Positions 13,965 through 19,943 of a DNA stretch of 19,943 nucleotides are shown here, piece after piece. This stretch comes from an uncultured Pseudomonadota bacterium (GTDB lineage Bacteria; Pseudomonadota; Alphaproteobacteria; Rs-D84): assembly GCA_947303165.1 (NCBI GenBank), contig CAMYXE010000001.1, forward strand, positions 1 to 19,943, read 5' to 3'. The notes under the pieces are model-generated. The model made no database searches, had not been told where the DNA came from, and was given only the letters and a program-made list of their open reading frames with translations. The position numbers were made by a program, and so were the translations under genes. The stretch's first letter is position 1. Every line of letters starts with the position of its first letter.

Positions 13965-13998
13965 AAAAATGGGGCGATGTGAATCGCCCTGTTTTTTT
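13963..13998. terminator. Bidirectional intrinsic terminator between tatA and dksA
   Basis: A 7-bp stem GGGCGAT (13972-13978) / ATCGCCC (13983-13989) with loop gtga is followed on the plus strand by TTTTTTT (13992-13998). On the minus strand it is followed by a T run (plus-strand A run 13963-13969). It thus serves both convergent operons. Confidence 0.9.
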
Positions 13999-14008
13999 AC
14001 GAATAAAT

Positions 14009-14437
14009 TTATTCGCGTTTTTCGTGTTCTTCTTGCTCTTCTATTGTCATAGTGGCCAATGGTCGCGCCAACATGCGTGCAAGGCCGATTTCATCGCCAG
14101 ATATAACACTATAACCGTATGTACCGTTTTCGATTCTATCAAGCGCACTGTTGATTTTTTGCAATAAATTATTATCGCGTTCTGCCATGCGCAGTGTCAG
14201 AGTTGTTTCTTGTTCTGCGATGGCGATATCTAAATCGTCACCAGTAATTGTAGAATTGGTTTTATTTCGCGTGCTGACCGAATTCAGTGTGGCCGCACTT
14301 TGCTGCAAAATCTCTTCCTTTTGTGCGTTTAACAATTGATAAAAATATGCCAAATGTTCAGGGCACATATATGGTTCAGATTTCTTTGGCGTATATTTTG
14401 CCGGTAGTTCAATTGTTTTGTAATTTTTCTTTGCCAT
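14009..14437 (-). CDS. dksA: DksA-type RNA polymerase secondary-channel regulator without zinc cysteines
   Basis: The 142-residue protein has the alphaproteobacterial DksA start (SEPYMCPEHLAYFYQLL), a coiled-coil with the tip DDLDIAIAE (67-75) that keeps the DxxDxA residues needed at the polymerase active site, the helix LRMAERDNNLLQKI, and the globular end GTYGYSVISGDEIGLARMLARP. The four zinc-finger Cys positions hold S110, S113, T131 and E134, so no zinc is bound. Partial Cys loss is known in alphaproteobacterial DksA. DksA works with ppGpp to adjust rRNA and amino-acid promoters. ATG 14437 has AAGGA upstream and lies 2 bases after the trxA stop. Confidence 0.9.
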   Translation of the reverse strand: MAKKNYKTIELPAKYTPKKSEPYMCPEHLAYFYQLLNAQKEEILQQSAATLNSVSTRNKTNSTITGDDLDIAIAEQETTLTLRMAERDNNLLQKINSALDRIENGTYGYSVISGDEIGLARMLARPLATMTIEEQEEHEKRE

Positions 14438-14439
14438 TT

Positions 14440-14760
14440 TTAGGATCCTTTTAGTTCCATAATCCAATCAATCAATGTATCCTGGTCCATCAATCCACTG
14501 CGGGCTTCGACCAATTTACCGTTTTTGAAAGCCAATACACTTGGAATTCCGCGAATACCAAACTTTGCCGGGGTGTTTCTGTTTTCATCGTTAACTTCGA
14601 ATTTAACAAATTTAACATCAGGCATGGTTTCGGATGTGGCCTCGAATATAGGACCAAACATACGACATGGACCGCACCATGGTGCCCAGAAATCGACCAA
14701 GGTTAATGCGCCCTGGGTCAATTCTGCGAAATTATCATCTGTTGCGTGTGATATCGCCAT
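14440..14760 (-). CDS. trxA: Thioredoxin
   Basis: A 106-residue cytoplasmic thioredoxin with the active site WCGPC (C29, C32), the buried Asp in LVDFWAPW, the conserved cis-Pro segment GIRGIPSVLAFKNG and a usual length. It reduces protein disulfides using thioredoxin reductase. ATG 14760 follows AAGGAG and begins MAISHATDDNF; an upstream start at 14793 would cross the promoter. It is the first gene of the trxA-dksA operon, with the dksA ribosome-binding site inside its last codons. Confidence 0.96.
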   Translation of the reverse strand: MAISHATDDNFAELTQGALTLVDFWAPWCGPCRMFGPIFEATSETMPDVKFVKFEVNDENRNTPAKFGIRGIPSVLAFKNGKLVEARSGLMDQDTLIDWIMELKGS

Positions 14761-14777
14761 ATTTTTCTCCTTTGGTG

Positions 14778-14805
14778 TTGATATTTCACACAAGTGTATT
14801 ATAAT
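14778..14805. promoter_or_regulatory. Divergent promoter of sufS and trxA with a shared palindromic -10
   Basis: On the plus strand TTGATA (14778-14783), 16 bases and TATAAT (14800-14805) form a good promoter for sufS. The -10 lies in the palindrome attataat, so the minus strand also has TATAAT (14803-14798), placed to drive trxA, though its -35 is poor. Confidence 0.65.
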
Positions 14806-14833
14806 TCAACCAAAAAGCAAGAGAAAACGTAAA

Positions 14834-15967
14834 ATGAATAAAATCATATACTTAGATGCGGCCGCAAGTGCACTAAAGCCTGAATCTGTTATCAATACAG
14901 AAATGAAATTCTTGCGTGATTCTTATGCCAATTCTGGGCGTGGTGTTTGTGCGCGTGCATCGGCGGTTGATGATATGGTTGCACGTTCGCGTTCGCGCGT
15001 GGCAGATTTTATAAATGCAAATCCAAATCAAGTTATATTTACAAACGGTGCCACCGATGGATTAAACAGAATTGTAAATATATTGTCGCGGCAACCATGG
15101 TACAGTTCATCATCTGTTTTCACTGTATCTGATTTGGATCATCATTCTGCGCGTATGCCGTGGGAAGAGTTATTACATTTGGGCAAGATTCACAAAATGC
15201 AGGAGTGTGAATTGGATGAAAATCTGGATATAAAAATCGATGCGATTCCAAAGACAGATTTTTTAATTATTACTGCGATGTCTAATGTATTAGGGCGTGC
15301 GCAGGATGTTGAAAAAATAATTACCGCGGCGCGCGCAAAAAATCCAAATGTAATCACCATTGTTGATGCATCGCAATATGTGGTGCATGAAAAAATAGAT
15401 GTAAAAAAATGGGATTGTGATTTCTTGGTGTTTTCGGGGCATAAAATCGGTGCGGATACAGGTGTTGGAATTTTATATATTCGCGATTCGGACAAATATT
15501 TTCCCGATAAGTTTGGTGGCGGAATGGTATCCAAAATTGTTGGCAATATTAATGAGAATAATTCCAAATGGTATCTGCATCATTCGCCTGAAAAGTGGGA
15601 GGCTGGAACACTGCCATTGACCCAGATTGCGGGTTTGCATGTTGCCATAGATGAATTAGAAAAGAATAGGCCTGATTTGAACCTGATTAAATATGCATAT
15701 GATGAATTATCAAAAATAGAAAAAATAAAAATAATTTCATCACGTGATTCAACAATGCTAACCTTTATTGTTGATGGTATGCATCCGTTGGATGTTGGTG
15801 CAATGATGGGCGCGCATGATATCTGTGTGCGTGTTGGTAATATGTGTGCATCGTGGATTCATCAAAGGTTGAACCTTGGTGGGACAATTCGTATTTCTGT
15901 GGGTGCATGGAATACAATGGATGAAATAAAACAGGCAATAGACGTAATAAAAAAGATTGTTAAATAA
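14834..15967 (+). CDS. sufS: Cysteine desulfurase SufS
   Basis: This 377-residue PLP enzyme takes sulfur from cysteine for Fe-S clusters. Visible family elements are YLDAAASALKP at the N-terminus, NSGRGVCARASA, FTNGATDGLNRI, VSDLDHHSARMPW, the PLP lysine K204 in SGHKIGADTGVG and the sulfur-carrying Cys C338 in VGNMCASWIH. It is somewhat shorter than the E. coli enzyme (406). ATG 14834 is chosen because the sequence before it (from 14525) runs antisense through trxA. sufT follows at once and sufE next, as expected for a SUF cluster, but sufB, sufC and sufD are not in the window. Confidence 0.93.
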   Translation: MNKIIYLDAAASALKPESVINTEMKFLRDSYANSGRGVCARASAVDDMVARSRSRVADFINANPNQVIFTNGATDGLNRIVNILSRQPWYSSSSVFTVSDLDHHSARMPWEELLHLGKIHKMQECELDENLDIKIDAIPKTDFLIITAMSNVLGRAQDVEKIITAARAKNPNVITIVDASQYVVHEKIDVKKWDCDFLVFSGHKIGADTGVGILYIRDSDKYFPDKFGGGMVSKIVGNINENNSKWYLHHSPEKWEAGTLPLTQIAGLHVAIDELEKNRPDLNLIKYAYDELSKIEKIKIISSRDSTMLTFIVDGMHPLDVGAMMGAHDICVRVGNMCASWIHQRLNLGGTIRISVGAWNTMDEIKQAIDVIKKIVK

Positions 15968-15968
15968 A

Positions 15969-16283
15969 ATGACATTTACAAAAGATGATATTATTAGCGC
16001 ATTGAAAAAGGTCTTTGATCCAGAAATTCCAGTGAATATTTGGGATATGGGTTTGATTTACGATATTGCCATAAACGATGATTCTGTGGTTATAAAAATG
16101 ACCTTCACAAGTCCGACATGTCCCATGATGGAAGAAATTTTGCACCAGGTCAAAGATGTTGTTCAATCCGTTGTTGGCGATTTGCGTGTTCAGGTTGATT
16201 TGGTTTGGGAACCTGCGTGGGATTTGTCACGTATGTCTGATGCAGCACGTATAGAATTAGATTTAACAAATAGTGGTTGGTAA
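15969..16283 (+). CDS. sufT: SufT / MIP18-like Fe-S assembly protein (DUF59)
   Basis: A 104-residue protein with the DUF59 core: IISALKKVFDPEIPVNIWDMGLIYDI, then KMTFTSPTCPMMEEI containing the conserved Cys, and VDLVWEPAWDLSRMSD. Family members (SufT, MIP18, PaaD-like) help in maturation of Fe-S proteins, mainly under high demand. Its ATG lies 1 base after the sufS stop, and its stop is 1 base before the sufE ATG, so the three genes are translated as a coupled set. Confidence 0.9.
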   Translation: MTFTKDDIISALKKVFDPEIPVNIWDMGLIYDIAINDDSVVIKMTFTSPTCPMMEEILHQVKDVVQSVVGDLRVQVDLVWEPAWDLSRMSDAARIELDLTNSGW

Positions 16284-16284
16284 T

Positions 16285-16647
16285 ATGACGTTTGATGAAA
16301 TAAAAAAATTACTTGGAATGTTAGATGATCCGGCCATGCGGTTAGAGGCCGTAATGGATATCGGTAAAACATTAAGCCCAATTCCATCGGATGCGGTTTG
16401 TTCTGAGATTAAAGGTTGCACATCGTTTGTGCAAATTTGCAGAAAGGGCAATCAATTTTTTGGTTCGGCTGATTCGGAACTGGTGCGTGGAATTGTTGCA
16501 ATAATCCTTGCCATGGTTGATGGCAAGACACCCGAGGAAATACATCAATTACCTTTGGATTTATGGTTTTCTGAATTAAAAATTAATATTGGTGCGGCAC
16601 GTTTAAATGGTCTTAATTCTATGATTCGTTTTTTTAAAAATTTGTGA
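16285..16647 (+). CDS. sufE: Sulfur acceptor protein SufE
   Basis: A 120-residue protein that receives persulfide sulfur from SufS. The acceptor loop EIKGCTSFVQI with C45 is intact, as are RLEAVMDIGKTL near the N-terminus and ADSELVRGIVAIILAMVDGKTPEEI. ATG 16285 gives MTFDEIKKLLG, a normal family start; a GTG or ATG further upstream overlaps sufT. It is the third gene of sufS-sufT-sufE. The cell-division genes start 33 bases downstream. Confidence 0.93.
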   Translation: MTFDEIKKLLGMLDDPAMRLEAVMDIGKTLSPIPSDAVCSEIKGCTSFVQICRKGNQFFGSADSELVRGIVAIILAMVDGKTPEEIHQLPLDLWFSELKINIGAARLNGLNSMIRFFKNL

Positions 16648-16680
16648 TACAATGGACGCGTAGGAGTTTAATCGGATAAA

Positions 16681-16977
16681 ATGAACGAAGATACAAAAAT
16701 GTTTCATATCGGAATTGGTATGTTGGTCATAATGGGTATTGTGACGGTTGCATTACAAGTTTGCTATCGTGTTCAAAATGATGCGCGCAGGAATGTGCGG
16801 CAAAAAATAATCCAAACTCAACAGGAATATGCGGTGGCCCAGGCAAATTTTGCTTCGTATGTAAGACCAGAAATATTGCGTAATTTGGTTACAAGTACGT
16901 TGCCAAAAACCGAGATAATAAGTTTTCATAAATCAATTGAAATTCAAGAATTACCAGATAGAATAACAGATAAGTGA
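16681..16977 (+). CDS. ftsL: FtsL-like cell-division protein
   Basis: A 98-residue bitopic protein with a short cytoplasmic start, one TM helix (about 9-27, GIGMLVIMGIVTVALQVCYRV) and a periplasmic helix with coiled-coil character (RRNVRQKIIQTQQEYAVAQANFASYVRPE). FtsL sequences are poorly conserved; the call rests on size, topology, the coiled coil and its position directly before ftsI, where FtsL belongs. FtsL with FtsB bridges FtsQ and the FtsWI synthase. A taa just before ATG 16681 fixes the start; the AGGAG site at 16662-16666 is 14 bases upstream, which is long. Confidence 0.72.
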   Translation: MNEDTKMFHIGIGMLVIMGIVTVALQVCYRVQNDARRNVRQKIIQTQQEYAVAQANFASYVRPEILRNLVTSTLPKTEIISFHKSIEIQELPDRITDK

Positions 16978-18602
16978 TGTTTGAAATAGGAAGGGATATC
17001 TTGAAACATGAATGTTCTGGTGCGGGTGCCAAGACTATGGGCACCAAGCGGCTGCGTTTTGTTTATTACGTATTTGTGTTTTGTTTTGTAATATTTGCAT
17101 CGCGTACGTTACAGCTGGCTTTCCATGGAACAAATCGTGTGCGTCCAATGGATGGAAATGCCGAATGGTTGGTAAATCGTGCAGATATTATTGATAGAAA
17201 TGGTGATATATTGGCCAAGAATGTTATGTCTGGCCATATTACGCTGCGTCCCAAACAGGTAAAGGATCGTGAAGCGGTTGCGCAACTTGTTCATGAAATA
17301 TTACCGTATGAATATTCTGTGTCAGAAGTGTTAAGGATTTTGGATTCTTCGCGTCGTTTTGTCTATCTTAAAAAATATGCCAGTGATGCGCAACGTGAAA
17401 AAATTACTTCTGCAAAGTTGGCGGGATTGGATATAGAATCTATTCAAGCACGAAAATATCCAAAACGTCGTTTGTTTTCACATATTGTTGGTTTTGTCGG
17501 AAATGATGGAAAGGGTCTGGAAGGCGCAGAACGCATATATGATAATTATTTGCGTGATAATCGTGAACCGTTGCAATTATCGTTAGATTCCAGAATACAA
17601 TCTGTGATGTATGAACAATTGTCTGCGGCTATGCAACGATACCAGGCAAAAAGTGCGATGGGGTTGTTAATGAATTCGCGTACAGGGGAAATGATAGCGA
17701 TGGTGTCCTTGCCTGATTTTGACCCAGAAAATATAGGTTTGGATTCTGTATCTAATCGTTTATTTAAGCCTATGCGTGCGACATTTGAAATGGGATCGAT
17801 ATTTAAAGTGTTTAATACTGCGATGGCCATGGAGAATGGTATACACAAAGAATACTATATCAAAGAACCGTTTAAAATTCGTGACAAGTTTGGGCGTGTT
17901 GCCGCCACAATAAGTGATATACGTAGTTTTAAACCACCAAGACCAAATTTGTCCGTTGAAGAAATTATGTTGCATTCTTGTAATGTCGGCAGTGCCCAGA
18001 TTGCGCTTGATTTACCTGATGGGACACAGTATGAATTCTTTCGTCGTGTTCATTTGAATGAAGCGTTGGATTTAGAATTTGGAAAAACTGAAACTCCGTT
18101 GACACCGCGTAAATGGGGACCGGTGGAACGTGCAACGGTTTCGTTCGGACACGGTATTTCGGTGACACCTATGCATTTATTATTGGCTGTAAATTCAATG
18201 ACGAATGGTGGGTTGTATATTTATCCTACCTTGCAAAAAAAGACATTTGGTCCGTTGCGTGGTGAACGCGTGCTGTCTGATGATATATCTTCTCGATTGC
18301 GTGAAATAATGTTGCGTATAGCCGAAGAGACAAGTGCGAAACAGGCGCGAATTGCAGGGATACAAATTGGTGGAAAGACCGCAACAGCAGAAAAACGTAT
18401 TAATGGGAAAATTGATAAATTTAAGAACTTGACAGCATTTTTAGGGATATTCCCTGTGGCTGCACCACAGTACACTATACTGGTTGTATTAGATGAACCC
18501 AAAGGCACACAAGAAACGTTTGGACTGCGAACTGCTGCATGGAATGCCGTGCCCACGACAGGAAAAATATTAGATGGTATCCTGCCATTGCTATTTGAAT
18601 AA
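16977..18602 (+). CDS. ftsI: Septal peptidoglycan transpeptidase FtsI (PBP3)
   Basis: About 541 residues: cytoplasmic N-terminus, one TM helix (near 28-45, FVYYVFVFCFVIFASRTL), a pedestal domain with RADIIDRNGDILA, and the transpeptidase domain. Active-site motifs are SIFK (S274, K277), SCN (S334, N336) and K467-T468-A469 in GGKTATAEK, where KTG is usual. GHGISVTPMHLLLA is typical of class B PBPs. It cross-links septal peptidoglycan with FtsW. ATG 16977 overlaps the ftsL stop (TGATG); TTG 17001 has a much better ribosome-binding site (AGGAAGGGA, 16988-16996) and could be the true start. The neighbours sufE and recJ replace the usual rsmH and murE of the dcw cluster. Confidence 0.93.
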   Translation: MFEIGRDILKHECSGAGAKTMGTKRLRFVYYVFVFCFVIFASRTLQLAFHGTNRVRPMDGNAEWLVNRADIIDRNGDILAKNVMSGHITLRPKQVKDREAVAQLVHEILPYEYSVSEVLRILDSSRRFVYLKKYASDAQREKITSAKLAGLDIESIQARKYPKRRLFSHIVGFVGNDGKGLEGAERIYDNYLRDNREPLQLSLDSRIQSVMYEQLSAAMQRYQAKSAMGLLMNSRTGEMIAMVSLPDFDPENIGLDSVSNRLFKPMRATFEMGSIFKVFNTAMAMENGIHKEYYIKEPFKIRDKFGRVAATISDIRSFKPPRPNLSVEEIMLHSCNVGSAQIALDLPDGTQYEFFRRVHLNEALDLEFGKTETPLTPRKWGPVERATVSFGHGISVTPMHLLLAVNSMTNGGLYIYPTLQKKTFGPLRGERVLSDDISSRLREIMLRIAEETSAKQARIAGIQIGGKTATAEKRINGKIDKFKNLTAFLGIFPVAAPQYTILVVLDEPKGTQETFGLRTAAWNAVPTTGKILDGILPLLFE

Positions 18603-18616
18603 ATTTATATTATAAT
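18588..18616 (+). promoter_or_regulatory. Likely recJ promoter inside the end of ftsI
   Basis: TTGCTA (18588-18593, four of six consensus bases), a 17-base spacer and a perfect TATAAT (18611-18616). Transcription would begin near 18623, about 20 bases before the recJ start. Confidence 0.55.
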
Positions 18617-18643
18617 CATATTGACAATAAAAAAGAGTATAGC

Positions 18644-19943
18644 GTGAGAAAGATAGTAGCCAAGTCCATGCTGGGGCGGGCATGGATTACTGGGGATAGC
18701 GTAGGTTTGCTATCATCCAGTGAAGATGATTTGATAAAGCAAGTTTTAATTGGACGCGGAATTTCAGAGGACGATATACCAGCGTTTTTGAATCCGTCGG
18801 TCAAGGATTACATGCCTGACCCCTTTGTTTTGTGTGATTGTGAAAAGGCAACTAAAATAATAGCAGATGCAATTTACAAACACGAAAAGATTGCTGTATA
18901 CGGAGATTATGACGTTGATGGAATTACATCAACTGCTATTTTTGTAAAATATCTGCAAACTATTGGTGTCGAGGTGACATGGCATTTGCCCACGCGTGAG
19001 GGTGAAGGCTATGGTTTAAACAAAGAAACGATACAGCGCTTGGAATCAGAAGGCGTGAAATTATTGATAACGGTTGATTGCGGAATTAGCGGTGTAGAAG
19101 AGGTTGAATATGCCAAGTCGCTTGGTATGCGGGTGGTAATAACAGATCATCATTCACCTGATTCTGTTATACCAAATGCGGATGCAATTGTTAATCCAAA
19201 GCGCGCAGATGATGATTCGGGGCTTGATTATTTGGCGGGTGTTGGGGTTGCATTTTTAGTTTTGGTTGCGTTAAATCGTGAGCTGAAAAATTCTGATAGC
19301 CAAGAATTGGTTGAGAAAACAAAATTTATAAATTTATTGAATTTTTTGGATTGTGTCGCATTGGGAACGATATGTGATACCATGGCGTTAATCAAATTAA
19401 ATCGTGCGTTTGTTGCGACGGGTTTAAAGGTTTTAAATCTGCGTCAGAATTTAGGATTACGTACGTTGATGCGTGTTGCCAAGGTTGATAAGGTTTCTGT
19501 ATATGCGGCAGGTTTTGTTTTAGGACCACGATTAAATGCGGCTGGACGCATAGATTCTGCGTCTCCGGCATTGGATTTGTTGTTAACTGATAATCCGCTG
19601 ATTGCGCATGATTTGGCAACCAAACTGGATGAAATGAATCAAGAAAGAATAAATATTCAAAATTCTATTATGATTCAGGCAATTGATTTGGCGGACAAAT
19701 GTTGTAAATCAGGGCGGTGCAGTTTATTCGTTTGTGGCGATAATTGGCATGGTGGGGTTATGGGTATTATTGCAGGTCGATTAAAGGATAAATATAATTT
19801 ACCGGCTTGTGTCGCTACACGCACGGATGATGTTATAAATGGTTCTGGGCGTTCTATACCAGGGGTAAACCTTGGTGCAATTATACATGATGCATTGGCA
19901 CGCGGGTTGATTTCCGAAGGTGGTGGTCACGCGGCCGCGGCAG
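18644..19943 (+). CDS. recJ: Single-stranded-DNA 5'-3' exonuclease RecJ (partial, runs off the window)
   Basis: An open frame from GTG 18644 to the window edge gives 433 residues of RecJ, which degrades 5' single-stranded ends in recombination and mismatch repair. The DHH phosphoesterase motifs are present in order: YGDYDVDGITSTAIF, the LITVDCGISG segment and VITDHHSPD, then LAGVGVAFLVL, LGPRLNAAGRIDSA, and in the DHHA1 domain WHGGVMGIIAGRLKDKY, NGSGRSI and EGGGHAAAA. AAGAG upstream supports GTG 18644, with ATG 18668 as alternative. The OB-fold C-terminus lies outside the window. Its start is 41 bases after ftsI. Confidence 0.95.
   Translation, partial: MRKIVAKSMLGRAWITGDSVGLLSSSEDDLIKQVLIGRGISEDDIPAFLNPSVKDYMPDPFVLCDCEKATKIIADAIYKHEKIAVYGDYDVDGITSTAIFVKYLQTIGVEVTWHLPTREGEGYGLNKETIQRLESEGVKLLITVDCGISGVEEVEYAKSLGMRVVITDHHSPDSVIPNADAIVNPKRADDDSGLDYLAGVGVAFLVLVALNRELKNSDSQELVEKTKFINLLNFLDCVALGTICDTMALIKLNRAFVATGLKVLNLRQNLGLRTLMRVAKVDKVSVYAAGFVLGPRLNAAGRIDSASPALDLLLTDNPLIAHDLATKLDEMNQERINIQNSIMIQAIDLADKCCKSGRCSLFVCGDNWHGGVMGIIAGRLKDKYNLPACVATRTDDVINGSGRSIPGVNLGAIIHDALARGLISEGGGHAAAA

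Noticed and set aside
14525..14833. N-terminal extension of SufS by 103 residues
   Set aside because: This stretch is the antisense of trxA; the SufS family starts at MNKIIYLDAAASAL (14834).
1..19943. CRISPR array, tRNA or rRNA genes, insertion sequences, prophage genes
   Set aside because: No regular direct repeats, no cloverleaf or rRNA-like segment and no transposase or phage protein was seen. Apart from the part-window genes at the edges, the only gap over about 150 bases is the thrS leader, described above.

Overview
The window is an AT-rich, tightly packed bacterial chromosome segment. It looks like a reduced-genome, uncultured-type alphaproteobacterium. Supporting this are a ribbon-helix-helix protein of the RHH_4 type, a DksA with the alphaproteobacterial N-terminus and a degraded zinc finger, a SPOR protein next to TatA, and ybeY next to lnt. 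Outer-membrane barrels and a lipoprotein show a Gram-negative envelope. The exact lineage is an inference. Genes often overlap by 1-4 bases, convergent pairs are 3 bases apart or overlap, and no tRNA, rRNA, IS or CRISPR was seen.

Layout. 1-976: end of one outer-membrane barrel gene, a perfect terminator, then a second small barrel protein. 980-2263 (minus): rarA. 2360-4369: a single reading frame fusing YbeY (rRNA-maturation RNase) to Lnt (apolipoprotein N-acyltransferase). 4373-6416 (minus): a four-gene operon with a two-TM proline-rich protein, a protein resembling an HNH/WHH nuclease whose catalytic His pair is missing, a SUKH (SMI1/KNR4)-like protein and an RHH protein. 6460-7143: unrecognised protein. 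7127-7759 (minus): trmB. 7805-9382: a clostridial-type glutamyl-tRNA synthetase gene interrupted by one in-frame TAA right after its KMSKR loop. 9379-10131: hemolysin III family membrane protein. 10147-10677: small P-loop kinase-like protein. 10695-12636: a consensus promoter, a 20-residue threonine-rich leader peptide and a thrS lacking the TGS domain. 12691-13964: small lipoprotein, SPOR protein, tatA. 14009-14760 (minus): trxA-dksA. 14834-16647: sufS-sufT-sufE. 16681-18602: ftsL-like and ftsI. 18644 to end: recJ, cut by the window edge.

Most genes are housekeeping: translation (ybeY, trmB, gltX, thrS), envelope and division (lnt, SPOR protein, tatA, ftsL, ftsI), DNA repair (rarA, recJ), Fe-S assembly (suf) and stress or redox control (dksA, trxA). 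The parts most worth a second look are the Thr leader upstream of thrS (apparently almost leaderless), the YbeY-Lnt fusion, the interrupted gltX, and the SUKH / HNH-like operon, which could be a domesticated toxin-immunity pair.
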